Source of the DNA: Pterobdella sp. o SKG-2022
Lineage: Eukaryota > Annelida > Clitellata > Hirudinida > Piscicolidae
Length of the DNA stretch: 64,000 nt
NCBI GenBank assembly: GCA_964035795.1
Contig: OZ038322.1
Coordinates: forward strand, 10,179,338-10,243,337
Direction of reading: 5' to 3'
The position numbers and the translations under genes were made by a program. The notes beneath the pieces are model-generated. The model did no database searches, was not told the origin of the DNA, and saw only the letters and a program-made list of their open reading frames with translations. Shown in pieces: positions 14,101 through 25,699 of the stretch. How positions within the stretch are numbered: position 1 is the stretch's first letter; each line of letters opens with the position of its first letter.

Positions 14101-16574
14101 AGCAATAAAAAGTCTACAGATACTTCGTCGTCGTCATCTCTCCTTTCATGTTTTGTCCCTTCCATGTTGGTCAATATTACTTTGATTTGTGTTTATGTGT
14201 TGTTTATCCGAAGTTTCAATAGGGAGTAATACTGCTCATTATTTTTTTTTCGATTTTTTTTTGTCAGTTTGGCGAGTATTGACTGGCAGTATCAGATCTG
14301 GAAATTTGGCATCATTATCACCGACAATGTATCTATATTTATTTATTTTAATATTTCTAAAAATTAACTCACAAATTTTTTAATTAAAAATCTCTGATTT
14401 AAAAATCTTCTAAATAAATTCTTGGCTCAATATGTTTTATCACCCTAGCTTATAAGGTTAAATCTCGACGTTAATTTTCAAACATCGCCACTAACCTCAT
14501 AAACAACCATGCAGGCGTTTCTGTACATCCTTTTTTACTTCCTCTTCAGTCTTTTAGGCAACTTCAATTACTTCTTTTTTGCGGCCCATCTCTTGGATGT
14601 TGCAGTATGTTTCAAGACTCTGGGTACCATCCTACAATCAGTCACGCATAATGGGAAACAGGTGTATATACAAGCTTTTTTGGCATTTTATTAAACAAAT
14701 TCTAAGCTTTATGTTGTTTTTAATTTATATATAGCGACTAGAGTCATAAATTGCCTCATAAACATTTTAGTTGGTGCTGACGGTGATGTTGCTAAGTGTT
14801 GTGGTGTATCTTTACACGGTTATTGCTTTCAATTTCTTCAGGTTGGTTATTTTTATTCCATTAATTCTATTTTGTTATACATAATTGTCTGGTGAAACCA
14901 TGATAATTAAAAATAGCCTTTTTTTACAATGTTGAAATTTCTATATTAATTAATATACTGGAAATTAATTAGTTTATTGAAATTATTCTACCTTCACAAC
15001 ATTAAAACAACATCTACATTAGCCACACCAGCTTCATAATGAATTAGAATACAAAATCGTTTAATACATATAGGAAGTTCTACATTCAAGAGGAGGATGA
15101 CAACGTGGATTACAAGTGCCATGACATGCTTTCGGTTGGTTTGATGTCTTCAAATCCACAGTTTACATTTTCAAAACGTGTTTATATTTAATAGTATTTT
15201 TTTCCAACGCTTTTTGGTGTTTTAAGTTTTTGATTAAAATGGTTGAGTTCTTATGATAAATACGAGTTTGATTTTTTTGAGTAATTTTTTTTACTTTATT
15301 TAACAACGGTTATAGAAATTCTTATTTTAAAATTTTTTTGAATTTAGTTGAAGATATTTTTTGACACCTTCTTTTATTCATTTTCGCACTTCACCATGAG
15401 TTGGCAGTTCCTTTATCTTCTCAACATTTCAACTATTATAGCAGTTGCAATATAAATCATAATACAAATTTTTATTTTTCAGAATTATTCTGTTTTATTT
15501 GAATGCTTTTTTCTAACCTTTTTGAAACCTTTTCTGTATTTTCTTTAAAATTTTTTAAATACATAAGCCAAAACTCAACTGAATTAATGTCAAAAACCAT
15601 GAATAAGTCACTATAAGAAATTCTATAATGAATGCAAGTGTTGATGAATTTTATATTAAATGCAACAGTGCTATGTCTTCCACTTGTACGTGGGGGTGAG
15701 AGCGGGAGGAGGCATAGGAGACGAAATCAACCCACCAGATGGTGACCCGTATGAAGTATATCGCATCTTCTTCGATATCACTTTCTTCTTTTTCGTCATC
15801 GTCATCCTTCTTGCTATCATTCAAGGTATGTTGAAATAATATTTCCATAAATTAATTAAAATATTTTGAATGTTGGAGGTTATGATGCGCGTTTTATTGC
15901 ATTAATGTTTATGTTTAGGTTTGATCATCGATGCCTTCGGAACGTTGAGAGATCAGTTAGAGCAAGTGAAGGAAGATATGGAGTCTTCTTGCTTCATATG
16001 CACAATCGGCAAAGATTACTTTGACAAAATGCCTCATGGGTTTGAAACGCACGTTCAAAAGGAACACAACTTTGCCAATTATATGTGAGCAAAAGCTATT
16101 TATTTCAATATCGAACGTGAATTTCCATACTTTAGAAGAAACCATAAAATGCTTTATCAAACCATGAACACCATCAGGTTCTTCCTCATGCATCTCATCA
16201 ATAAGCCTGACACTGAGTACACGGGACAAGTGAGTTCCTTTTCAAAAGTTTTTTACATGTTTAATTGTTTTAAAACTGTGTTTTTAAAAAAAGTTTCTAT
16301 GGTAGAAAAACTTCCATTAATTATTTCATTCATTGTCTTTGCTTTCTATAGATTTCGCAAAAAGAAGTAAATTTCGTTTTTCAGTCAGACTCAATAAATT
16401 TTAATGAAATAGAAAAAAATTTTTCTGCTTAATAGAAAAAAATCGCATAAAATTATTTAAAATTTTCCACGCAAGGAGTCGTACGTATGGAGCTTGTATC
16501 AAGAACGTTGCTGGGACTTTTTCCCTGTGGGAGAATGCTTCAGAAAACAATACGAAGACGAACTTGCAAAATAA
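175..16574 (+). CDS. RyR: Ryanodine receptor, 3' part (58 exons, 2,033 codons, natural stop)
   Basis: Intracellular Ca2+ release channel of the ER/SR; forms homotetramers. The window holds roughly the C-terminal 40% of a protein that is usually about 5,000 residues; the 5' part lies upstream of base 1. I joined 58 exons: coding length is 6,103 nt, entered with one base left over from the previous exon, with no internal stop. Recognisable in order: solenoid segments, the calmodulin-binding helix, two EF-hands, six-helix channel domain, selectivity filter with the GGGIGDE signature, C2H2 zinc site and the family-typical end (QERCWDFFP, then FRKQYED). The stop TAA at 16572-16574 overlaps an AATAAA. 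Introns are mostly 75-600 nt and AT-rich. Exon coordinates are given in the five sub-entries that follow. Assignment is near certain; individual splice sites are hand-called. Confidence 0.97.
5340..10091 (+). other. RyR: RyR exons 21-35: calmodulin-binding region and RIH-associated solenoid
   Basis: Exons: 5340-5423, 5503-5615, 5874-5967, 6248-6415, 6547-6636, 6887-6986, 7160-7239, 7559-7635, 8006-8157, 8607-8695, 8803-8860, 8943-9013, 9180-9284, 9611-9692, 10021-10091. The basic amphipathic helix in 5503-5615 ([20 protein letters not shown]) corresponds to the vertebrate calmodulin-binding peptide. Exon 6547-6636 encodes a Glu/Gly-rich acidic stretch, which vertebrate RyRs also carry here. 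Later landmarks: [53 protein letters not shown] and [15 protein letters not shown]. Confidence 0.92.
10284..10979 (+). other. RyR: RyR exons 36-38: paired EF-hands with intact loops
   Basis: Exons 10284-10349, 10517-10596, 10902-10979. The first loop reads [12 protein letters not shown] and the second [12 protein letters not shown]. Both carry the classical ligands at loop positions 1, 3, 5, 9 and 12 and the Gly at position 6, so both look able to bind Ca2+. In vertebrate RyR1 the equivalent loops have lost several ligands. The donor at 10597 (GA|GTTCGT) is the only nearby one that keeps the frame. Confidence 0.93.
11201..13013 (+). other. RyR: RyR exons 39-46: core solenoid, pre-channel helices and variable linker
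   Basis: Exons: 11201-11284, 11407-11563, 11661-11759, 11853-11944, 12076-12279, 12357-12651, 12740-12771 (32-nt microexon), 12896-13013. Landmarks: [47 protein letters not shown], and a hydrophobic stretch at the end of 12076-12279 ([19 protein letters not shown]) that corresponds to the extra membrane-associated helices before S1. Exon 12357-12651 is long, polar, Pro/Ser/Lys-rich and matches the family's divergent linker. Confidence 0.88.
13256..16574 (+). other. RyR: RyR exons 47-58: transmembrane channel domain and C-terminal tail
   Basis: Exons: 13256-13342 (S1), 13411-13605 (acidic loop then S2), 13713-13886, 14023-14165, 14268-14328, 14515-14661 (S3-S4), 14771-14841 (S5), 15074-15134, 15669-15825 (pore and S6), 15919-16084, 16178-16229, 16476-16574. 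Pore reads [11 protein letters not shown], followed by S6 [18 protein letters not shown]. Exon 15919-16084 carries the C2H2 zinc site (CFIC, then ETH and EH about 16-22 residues later). The donor after 14165 is chosen because only phase 2 continues into [14 protein letters not shown]. The final exon ends in EDELAK. Confidence 0.95.
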
Positions 16575-18834
16575 AATTTTATTGAAGTTTCACGATCAGT
16601 TTGGCGGTTTTTTTCCTCTTCTTAATTGCCTTTTCATATGACTATTCGTATGTTGGTCCCCTTACCGTACACCTAAGTGTTTTTCAAACAGCTTTTGTTC
16701 GGAATATAAGTAATTTAAAAATTTGGTATAATATGAAAGTTGTTTTCTAGATCAAAATTCAATAAAAACATAGCTGTCTGATTGTTTGTGAGATTGTCAT
16801 TTATTTGATTAGCTCCTATAGCTTTTGTTTGATCAAGTCTGTAGATAGAATGTCTTTCATTTTGTCCTTGTTGCGAATTTATTTCAAGATTTTTGAAAGT
16901 ATTCATTAAAATCACTTTTTCATCTTGCTCTAGATACATAAAGATATAGTAAGAAAATTTTAAAATTTCAGTATATCATAAACTTGTTTCACTGCAGTTT
17001 TTAATTGGTTTTGAAATATATGGTTTGAAGTCCGAATAAACGATTAAATGACTTCTTAAAAAAATGATTTGAAAACTTAAAGATAGGAAGTTTAACTTCC
17101 AGTTTGAGACTGAATTTTGTTGTTTGATCACACAATCTAGGACACCCAACACCAAAAGCAATTTGGTTGCAATGGCGTTTTCGTCCTTTGAAGCTTTGTA
17201 CAGAATTGCTACGCATGTGAGCAACAAAAACTCCTTTTGATGTTCTCAATGGCACCTTAACATTAAGCATGACACACTTTGTAGACTCTCAGACTCAATA
17301 ACTTCCAAAGTTTATACAATAACCCACACTTTCTTTTCTACGACAGCTTCAAAGGAAGAAAGATTTATCGAGGTGTGGTAATGGTGAGGCTTTAATGAAT
17401 GTGGGTGTTTTGTAGTGTTGTTGTAGTTATGGTGGCTAGGTTAATTGAATTTGGTACATGTTTTTGATTGATGTGCGCTTGTAAGGTTTGAGAGAAAATC
17501 GTATTGGGCGGTAGCTTTTGAAAACCAAAGATGCTTTTAAGATTTTTTCTTGTACTTTCAAAGAAAACAGTAAAAATAAATATTAAGAAATAACACAAAT
17601 TTAGGATGATTTTTTTGAAACACGTTTATTTATTGAATTTTCGATAAGTTTATCGTTAAACATTAGCAAATAATGTTTTTTTTAATTTCTCATAAGTTAT
17701 ATCACAAAATTAAAGTTTATAAAAGCATACGATGTCTCTAAAAAACTGAAAATAAATAAATTTTTTCTTTTCAAACTTTTATCGAAGCATTCAAATCAAA
17801 CACGAAGCTTTCTTGATCTTTTGGAGTGATAAGTAATTAGATTATAATAGCTTAGATACCACGCCATGTTGACACAAGTAATTTTAGTGACATGTACTCG
17901 ATTTGCAACTCTATAATGGTAACACATCCGTTGAACAACAATTAAAAGACCTTCTTTGAGTTTAATCAAGATTCTAAATCGTTTTAATCTCCTCAAAATA
18001 ACTTTTTATTCTTATTATTAAGCAAAAAGAGATTCAATAGTTCCGATGTGAAGAAAGATGGAGAATGCATAAGAAATAAGAGTATTTAGAGATGAAACAC
18101 ACAAGTTAGTATATTGCCTGAGGGCACAATCAAGCAAGCTTCATGCAATCATCACCGTTTAACGTCTCTTGCAGATTCTTCATTCCTGTATCACTATCAA
18201 ATATTTTCCAAGTTTTCACAGCAACGGCTAATAAAGATTGAAATTTTTTATGAGTTTTTAATTTTAAAAACAATTTATTTTCGTTCTTGGCTATTTATCT
18301 ATCTTGATATATATTTTGTAAATATAATTTTGTGACATCGTTGGCTAATGCAATTTTAAAGTACAGGATGAAATAAGAAATCCAATTTGAAGTCAATCAT
18401 GAGGTGATGAAGCGAAATAAGATTACAAAATCTCTGTAACAAGATAGGTAAAAATAACTAGAAAAAACTTTCAGCGCTTTCTAGGAAAAACTGCTTCAAA
18501 AGGAAAGTCCTTTCTCAAATTGAAAGTGTGTGGAAGGCATTTTTATTATAAAAGGACGAATATACAAGAGCGTAAGAAGCAATAAATAAATATTTGACCC
18601 ATAACTTCACTGATATATTAGATATACGGGTTTCACAGAAATAATGAGATTAATCAATCTGTCATAGTTATATAAAAGTCCAAAGCTGGGTTTTCAATTT
18701 ACGATGTATCCCTGTAGTTGGCACAAGGATGGAGGAGCACTCAATTAAACTGTGGATCTCTTACAAAACTTTACATTGCATATTTATCACCAAGATATTT
18801 GTCAAACTGACTAAGTGGGGATTAATGGCTTTGT

Positions 18835-18852
18835 CACGTGGCTCTGACGTCA
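18835..18852. promoter_or_regulatory. Adjacent E-box (CACGTG) and full CRE (TGACGTCA)
   Basis: CACGTG at 18835-18840 and the palindrome TGACGTCA at 18845-18852 sit four bases apart in a GC-richer patch. They are classic binding sites for bHLH-Zip/PAS and CREB/ATF factors. Two perfect palindromic sites this close in AT-rich DNA are unlikely by chance, but function is inferred only. Confidence 0.35.
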
Positions 18853-21612
18853 GAAATGTGCGGATACATGAATGATTGAGTAGCTGCAAGACCAACGAAG
18901 AACCCAGCAGACTGTAATGAGCTAATTTATAAAACGTAAAAATTCATAAATGCCACGTTATTTTGATGAAAAAATAAAAAAATTTTAAATTTTGATTGCA
19001 ATGATTTTTATTGAGGCACTTACCAAGGGCGTTTTAATTTTTTGCTTTAGTGGAACGACAATAAAAGTGATTAAAAGTAATGACAGAATGTAACATTGTA
19101 ATAATGATATAATCTGAACAGCAAGTAGATAAAATCTTGCATGTGTTGGCATGCTTCTGCAATTATCAAATCTATTTTAGTGATCCTAATGGCTTTTCTG
19201 CTTACAAATTCTTAAAAAAGCCTGAAGCTTCTAACTTTCACAAAAAACAAATTCCTAAAACATTTTTTACTAATAAATTGGCTGGTAGTTTTTGAATATA
19301 AAAAAAAAGAAATTTCTTTGACGAGAGAAAACAAATGTAATCCCATAATGAAAGAAAAGCTGGCAGGGTATCAAGCGTGGATTGGTGAGAGTTGATGGAG
19401 TGCCTTATGCTGCGCTTTTTCAGCTCTTCCTTAGGTTTGAGTTTTGAAGCGTTTTAATTTAAGCTTTGAATGCAAGCATTTTTTGTAGTATAAATAATGT
19501 GTTTTGTCAATTATTAATAATATATTTTGGTTTTTATTATAATTTTTAGTTTTCAATAAATACTAAAGTTATTTAATATTTAAAATCACATTATATTCTT
19601 TCATTTTGTTTTCAACATAATTTTAGAGTTTATTTTCTCAAAACTTTATCGTTTTCAATCCAAAAACTTCCATTTTCTTCTTTGAATATTCAATGACAAC
19701 ATAAACATAAAAATTAAAAAAAAAAACACAAAAACGACCCAGAAAATTCTTGCGAATGTAGAATCTGCAGCGTTTTTGATGCACGTCAATTTTCAGTCAT
19801 CATCCAATCGTAAAAGTAACTTTAAGAAGTTCTTAAGGAAGTGAAACCGCCATTTGGGAGATAACTCGGAATAATGGGTTTCCTTTGAAGGCAGATACCT
19901 GTCTAATCTGACATGTGTTGGCTTATGCTCACTTAAAAGATTGTGCCTTCAACATTATGCTCAAACTCAATGAAAATCCTTTTTACTCATTATATTTTAT
20001 TCAAAAATTATAAAAAATAATTGGATTTTATAAAAGATTTTGTAAAAATATTAAATATAACTCGTGTGTTTTAACTGTCAAAAACAAAATATTATGAGCA
20101 AATCTTATATTGCTAAAATGTAAGAAAAATGACTTGTTTGCTTCATACATTATTCAAAAATGATATTATGGAGAAAATTGGATTTTCTTTGATGGATTTT
20201 ATTTTTCTCAAAATCACTTTCGTTTTAAGGGTTATTCTAAAAGTAAGAAAAGCTTATAAGGGGCAAAGAGAAAAACTCTTTAAAAATAATATTTTAAATA
20301 TAAAAAAAAACATATCGTAGAAAATTCTATTTTCTAAAAAGCTCACAGCATAATTTTTTGGGATAATTTGCAGGAATGGCATTCTAAATGAAATATAAGT
20401 GATGATGGAGACATCAAACAAGCTCTTCTCAGAATGTCAACTAGCTTGCTTATTACATCTGCTTGTGTAGCATTTAGAAACATATTTTTAATTTTTATTT
20501 TAGTGATTATTATTTTTATGATTATTATTATCTTTATAAAAGAAAGTTAATCGAAATTTTCGCTCATGAAATTACTTTTTAAAACTGGCTTTCAAAGATT
20601 TATGTAGTTGCCTTGTTGTCCAAAGTGCTTTTAACATACTCAAAGTCATCAGCAGAATTATGATGATTTAGATAAGCAAAATCCTACCATGAAACTTTTC
20701 CATAAACCCCTAAAATCTATTTCAAGAAAACGCCATCAAAACAGCAATCTTCTACACAAATAAGCATCGTAAACACCAGCATTTGATGTCAACTAGAGTT
20801 TCATGACATCACGTCTCGGCAATCATTCACTCCTTCTCCCTTCATCACCCCTATAATTATTTTCGCCTTATTTATAATATTAATTTCAAGGTTTTTTTTC
20901 TTGCTTTATCATTCAAGTAAATACCTTTTATAAATATCTTAGTTAACATTCTTTTAAGATTTTCTTATGGCTTTGCGTTTAATCGTTGAGAAAGTAAAAA
21001 GGTAGTTTAAATGCCAACATGGAAACAAATGGGTTTTGAATTTCCTCAAACGCTGTCTGTTAATATTAATTATTGGAACAATGGTAGTTATTGGACGAGT
21101 GATCAGCCAAACGGGCTTTGATGGTTCTTCTAATTACAACTTGACGCAAGTTTTCATACCGTTTTAGCTTTTATAGCTTTAGTTGATTTGAAAAAAAAAT
21201 CTTTCATTAATAATTAATAGAAAATTCTCTAAATTGCCCACCATCATCCCTAAGACGCCCGTTAATGCTATTATAAGTTTTAAATTCAATTCCATGCTCT
21301 TTCCTATAAGATTCAATAGTGTAATGTAATTTGGTTTGAATTGGAAATGTTGAATAATAGTTTTATAGTCACTAGTGGTTTGTGAATGAATCTGTTGTAC
21401 AAGATGCAGTCGTTGAGATTAACTTCGTTTTTGTAGGTTAATAAGAATATACACGCCCATGTAAGCGATTTTAACATTACTTTTTGAACATATAAACAAA
21501 AATACCTAGAAATTTTCAATTATTCAAACTATAAAATCTCTCATAATATTTTTGCCTTAAACTGCCTCCATTCATTAATCCACCAATAACACACATGCAT
21601 GCATATCGTCAG

Positions 21613-21617
21613 CCAAT
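21613..21617 (+). promoter_or_regulatory. CCAAT box upstream of the bHLH gene
   Basis: The stretch AGCCAATCAGA matches the NF-Y consensus and lies about 500 bases before the bHLH start codon. A TATA-like ATATATA lies near 21750 and a CATATG E-box near 21788. They may mark the promoter; no transcription start can be fixed from sequence. Confidence 0.3.
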
Positions 21618-22118
21618 CAGAAAAACTCCTTGATTAAAAGCAGCCAACCGTAACGTCTGAATAATTGCTTAGAAAGTGACAATTAAAAATTGGATTGTTT
21701 ATTTGTTTTGTGGGATAGGACACAAGAGGTAAGCGTGTCTCTGAATGAAGCAAGATATATACTTACATTCATCGACCAACACTCACATATGTCATATACA
21801 ACAGACATACAAAAGTTCATTTATAATCTTGTTTTGAAGGTTATATAGAGACCTCCAAACCTTATGGAAGAGCATTCAAGCGTGTTGCAACTACTCATCC
21901 ATTTTTTCTGCATCATCTGGCCATCTTGCTATTGTTATCTGTCTTGTGAAGCCTTCATTTATTTTATGAAAAGTCATTCCACGCTTTATATCAAAGTTCT
22001 TTTATTCTTTATTATCTTCGAACTAAATAAATTTTAAATTTACTTTTAAAACGTTTTTCTTTAAAATTTTGAATAGAATTGAAATATTTAAAATAAAATT
22101 TAATTAATTCGACAGTAA

Positions 22119-23498
22119 ATGGAAATGAAGAACGAAGCATACTACGAGACTGATTGGAAGCGTACAAATGATATGGAAATAGAACTCAAAAATGGCGATT
22201 TTGCGTGGAAAAGTACAAATGAATCAAATGCTTTGGGAATTAATTTACCTTCGAATAAAACGCGAAAATTCAATAATAAAAATTTCATAAGCAAAACTGA
22301 ATTTCGAAGTAAAAGCAGGAGCAATTTTGAAATCAACAAGATTAACTACAACAGTAGTCAGTTGAGTCCTCGTGCCAAAGAAGAGTTGAGACTGAAAGTG
22401 AATGCTAGAGAGAGACAACGCATGCACGAAATGAACAATGCATTAGATGCACTGCGTATGAGCATGCCATATGCTAGAGGCAGTTCCGTTAAAAAACTCT
22501 CAAAAATGAATACACTTTTACTTGCTAGAAATTATATCTTGCTTTTAACCAAGACTTCAGAAGAGTTAAAATCTATGTTGCTACAGACCCTAGCTTCCAG
22601 CAACCACTGCACTCACTGCAGCAACAAACCACGAATGGATGTCACAGCCTTGCTTCAAAACATTTATAACAATTATAACAAACAACAAAAATACGCAGAA
22701 GAGTTATTGTCTCTTCAAGAACAACCAAACAAGACGCAATCCTTGAGAACGCCTTCACACCGAGAATCAGACCCAACTAGACACACTACGCCTGATGCTA
22801 TTCTTAACAACAGTTCGCAGATATTTGCTCAAAAGCCATCAGATTTTGTAAAAATATCATCTTTCAAGCCAATGCACTGTGAATCGCCTCCATGCATAGA
22901 TGAAAAAATTAAAAACGACTTTGAAGGCTGTTTAGACAGAAGAGAAAATAGCGAAAATTCTGATATATTTGAAAAAAGAGAAGAAAGCGAAGAATATTTT
23001 ATAAATATAAAAAAAAGAAAATTAGAGTTCAATACAGGTTCTCAAAAGAGAATAGATGGGGGAAGGGATGGAAACGTTGAAGCATTCTTCAAAGAGACTC
23101 TCACAATTGACCAATCAGAGAAGGACCTAGAAGTGACGTCTACAACTATGAGACCTTCAGAAACAAAACCAGATTCATCTTTCAAAAAAGAACACACATA
23201 TGAGAAGTTATTAGAACAATCGAAAAGCATTATTCCTCTCACCCATTCATACTTTCCTCATCTTATCGTGCCACCCTTCCATCCGTCAACCAGCCTTCTG
23301 TACCACCCATTATATCGTCAACTCGACAAGTGCCTAAACCCTTCAAAAGCTTTCAACAAGCAACCTTCAGACTCTCACCATTGTAGCAACAACGCTTACA
23401 GACTCAACAACAACAAGAGAAACACCACGCCAACCCACATTATCAAGGCACACAATCATAACTCGTGTTTTTGTGTTAGGTGTATTGCCTTTAAATAA
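22119..23498 (+). CDS. Olig/Beta3-class bHLH transcription factor, single exon
   Basis: Nuclear DNA-binding factor of the Oligo/bHLHe22 group, which in other animals controls neural and glial fates. 459 residues in one uninterrupted frame. Basic region at about residues 91-104 ([17 protein letters not shown]); helix-loop-helix to about 150, with the family signature [20 protein letters not shown] then RNYILLLT. This is closer to Olig proteins than to neurogenin or Atonal types. After the bHLH comes a long polar Ser/Asn/Lys-rich region, then a Tyr/Pro/His-rich segment and a Cys-containing C-terminus ([11 protein letters not shown]). The start is the first Met after an in-frame TAA at 22116-22118. 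An acceptor-like CAG precedes it, so a non-coding 5' exon is possible. AATAAA lies at 23680-23685. Confidence 0.92.
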   Translation: MEMKNEAYYETDWKRTNDMEIELKNGDFAWKSTNESNALGINLPSNKTRKFNNKNFISKTEFRSKSRSNFEINKINYNSSQLSPRAKEELRLKVNARERQRMHEMNNALDALRMSMPYARGSSVKKLSKMNTLLLARNYILLLTKTSEELKSMLLQTLASSNHCTHCSNKPRMDVTALLQNIYNNYNKQQKYAEELLSLQEQPNKTQSLRTPSHRESDPTRHTTPDAILNNSSQIFAQKPSDFVKISSFKPMHCESPPCIDEKIKNDFEGCLDRRENSENSDIFEKREESEEYFINIKKRKLEFNTGSQKRIDGGRDGNVEAFFKETLTIDQSEKDLEVTSTTMRPSETKPDSSFKKEHTYEKLLEQSKSIIPLTHSYFPHLIVPPFHPSTSLLYHPLYRQLDKCLNPSKAFNKQPSDSHHCSNNAYRLNNNKRNTTPTHIIKAHNHNSCFCVRCIAFK

Positions 23499-24200
23499 CT
23501 TCTTTTAACGTTCGCTTTCAACTCTTAATGAAAGTCATAAAAAAAGTATTTTTTTCTATAACTATATTTATACTCTTTTTGATTTTTTTGGAAAGAAATC
23601 GTTACTATATTCTTGGAAAACATTTTATAAAAATTTTGACATGGATCAATTATGTTTGCTTTTTCTCCTTGACAGATTCAATAAAATTTGACTTGAAGTA
23701 AATATTACATTTTTCTTACGTTGAAAACAGTTTCTTTAAATAAAATTTCTAAAACTATTTCATTTTATCTTTAAAATTCGTTAAGCTTTATTATTAATTT
23801 AACTTTCTAGTTTCTTAAAATAGAATTTACTTAATCAAAAAAGCGATCTTTAGTTATCATTCTTTTAATTTTCTGTTGATTATATCTAGGCAGATGAGAC
23901 TACGTTCAAAAATTCCTGCAACAAACCGATATGTGTCACAGATACAAATTAACATGTAACTTTATATATCTACATGTGTCAACAAGGCACTTAGTTAATT
24001 TTATCGTTAATCGTCACTATGATTACTATGATGAATAGCAAAAAAACTAAATGTTTTTTCTTAATATTTGAAGTAACCAGACTTCAAGTATTTCTCAAAT
24101 CTTTCATGGAATTTTTTAATTCAAAGATTTAATATATAATTTTTTAAAGCTGAAATAACTATCCAACATCAAAAAAACAGTGTTTTTATTTATTGAATTT
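23499..24200. other. 3' flank of the bHLH gene, no further gene seen
   Basis: Holds the probable 3' UTR to about 23.7 kb, then AT-rich sequence without coding signal up to the MITE-like element. Confidence 0.6.
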
Positions 24201-24299
24201 CACGAAGCTTTTCGTAAGTTGAAATTACGTCATCAAATGATTTAAACCAAAGTTTTTGTAATTATTTGGTAATGTGAGTGACTTACGAAAAGCTTCATG
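24201..24299. repeat. MITE-like palindromic element, copy A (full)
   Basis: Begins CACGAAGCTTTTCGTAAG and ends with its near-perfect reverse complement (CTTACGAAAAGCTTCATG), about 99 bp in all with no coding potential. The same terminal motif recurs at six other places in the window, so it is a dispersed short element, most likely a non-autonomous DNA transposon. Confidence 0.7.
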
Positions 24300-24506
24300 A
24301 AGTTTATAAAACCATAAAAAGATGGTTTTCATTTTAAACATTAAAATTTTAAAGCATGGAAATCGTTGAGTTTCAACTTAAATTTCACAAAAGCTTGTTC
24401 ATATATAAGACTTGAAAAAACTAAACAAAAATGTTTTAAAATACAAATATTTTAAAATCATAAATAATAAAAAACAAAAACATACATAACACCGCTAAAA
24501 TCCACA

Positions 24507-24690
24507 AAAAACATTGAAGCATTGAGTATGCATCAGATAGCTCTGAAAGACTAAATGACACAAGCAACAATCAATATCTTCTGGCCACAACGACAAAGAC
24601 CTCTACGCCACCATCGGTATTCACCGCGTGCCTTATGTTTATCGACACGACATCAAGCAAGCACGGTGATCAACCAGCGGTGGCATAAGT
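24507..24690 (+). other. GC-richer coding-like patch, strand and frame uncertain
   Basis: Much less AT-rich than its surroundings and open in several frames. One plus frame runs from an acceptor-like site near 24506 to a TAA near 24688 and is Thr/Ser-rich; another plus frame and a minus frame are also open. No family is recognisable. It could be a terminal exon, a decayed gene or a regulatory island. AATAAA at 24948-24953 is the nearest downstream signal. Confidence 0.25.
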
Positions 24691-24699
24691 GTCGTGTTT

Positions 24700-25500
24700 T
24701 ACATCCTAGTATAGAATTATTTCAATTTATCACTGTTTTTGTAGAGTGTTCATTGATTTTAAGTGGAGATTTTCGAATTTGTTCAAACAGCTGCACGTGG
24801 TGGTTACATAATTCGATGATTTTACGCACGATGTTCGCATTTTCATACACTCATGCTTGCTTATTTGTATTTTCTTGGTGATGGTTGGATTTTGTGCTTG
24901 TCTAATACATATTTCAGCTGAAGAGATGTTTCATGGAAATATATTCAAATAAATTTTGTGTCTAGAATCTTTCACTTTAGTATTATTACTTATTTTGTTA
25001 TAAAAATTAAAAAATTATATTTAGAAGTAATTCATACAAAAGAAAATTGACTTTTTCAACTATAATATTATTAAGTCTTGACTGTAGCTCACTTTTCCAA
25101 TTGAAAATTATTTCTCTATTATGTCACGAAGAAAAACGTGATAAAAGTATTTGAAAAACTAAAAAAAATAATTTATGTATTCAATAAAAAGCTTTTAAAA
25201 TTAAATTGTATAAAATCTAGAAGTTTTCTAAGCAAAAAAATCAACTTGAATGCCACTTATGTAACACAACTCACCTTGAATCGGGTCATGTGCAGTGTTG
25301 AAGATTCATCGCTTGAGCTTCGTTTACCAGATTTGAAAAAGATTTTGATTTCATAAACACTGCTTCATCTTTGAGCCAGCTAATAAATATCTGTCTGTTT
25401 AATCGGACATATGTCTAGAAGACGTTAATGAAGTAAAGCCACAAAACCATATAGGAAAAGGAGCTTTTGGATAATTTGAAGTAACTTAGTCTGAGTACAC
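24700..25500. other. No gene recognised
   Basis: AT-rich with only short open frames whose composition follows the base bias. Confidence 0.5.
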
Positions 25501-25527
25501 AAATAGTGCTTTTTGGTAAACCCTTTT

Positions 25528-25692
25528 ATGGAAGCCTGGGCATTTTGGTCCACAATGAGTCGTCATCTTTTAAGCATCTTCTTACCATGCCAACAACAAG
25601 ATGCTTCTCTGCTGCTTCAGCTTGCTGCAGCTATTGCTCGTGTGACTGATGGTGATGAGGATGGATGTGATGATGAAAATAAGCTAAAATGA
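25528..25692 (+). CDS. Candidate 54-codon small ORF in a GC-richer patch
   Basis: ATG at 25528, in-frame TAG at 25504-25506, stop TGA at 25690-25692. The product starts MEAWAFWSTMSR, has a Leu/Ala-rich middle (LLLQLAAAIA) and ends acidic (DGDEDGCDDE). It resembles no family I know. It stands out only because the patch is richer in G+C than its neighbours. It may equally be an untranslated or regulatory island. Confidence 0.2.
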   Translation: MEAWAFWSTMSRHLLSIFLPCQQQDASLLLQLAAAIARVTDGDEDGCDDENKLK

Positions 25693-25699
25693 AGAGAAA

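Larger units (their letters stand above)
16575..22118. other. Gene-poor stretch between RyR and the bHLH gene
   Basis: No gene could be assigned here. AT-rich, with scattered GC-richer islands at about 17110-17290, 18700-18760, 18830-18920, 19340-19440, 19790-19910, 20740-20860 and 21600-21660 that do not carry long open frames. The position next to a developmental transcription factor makes cis-regulatory DNA a reasonable reading. On the minus strand, 17060-17265 has a Cys-containing open frame with acceptor- and donor-like ends but no family I recognise. Confidence 0.5.
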
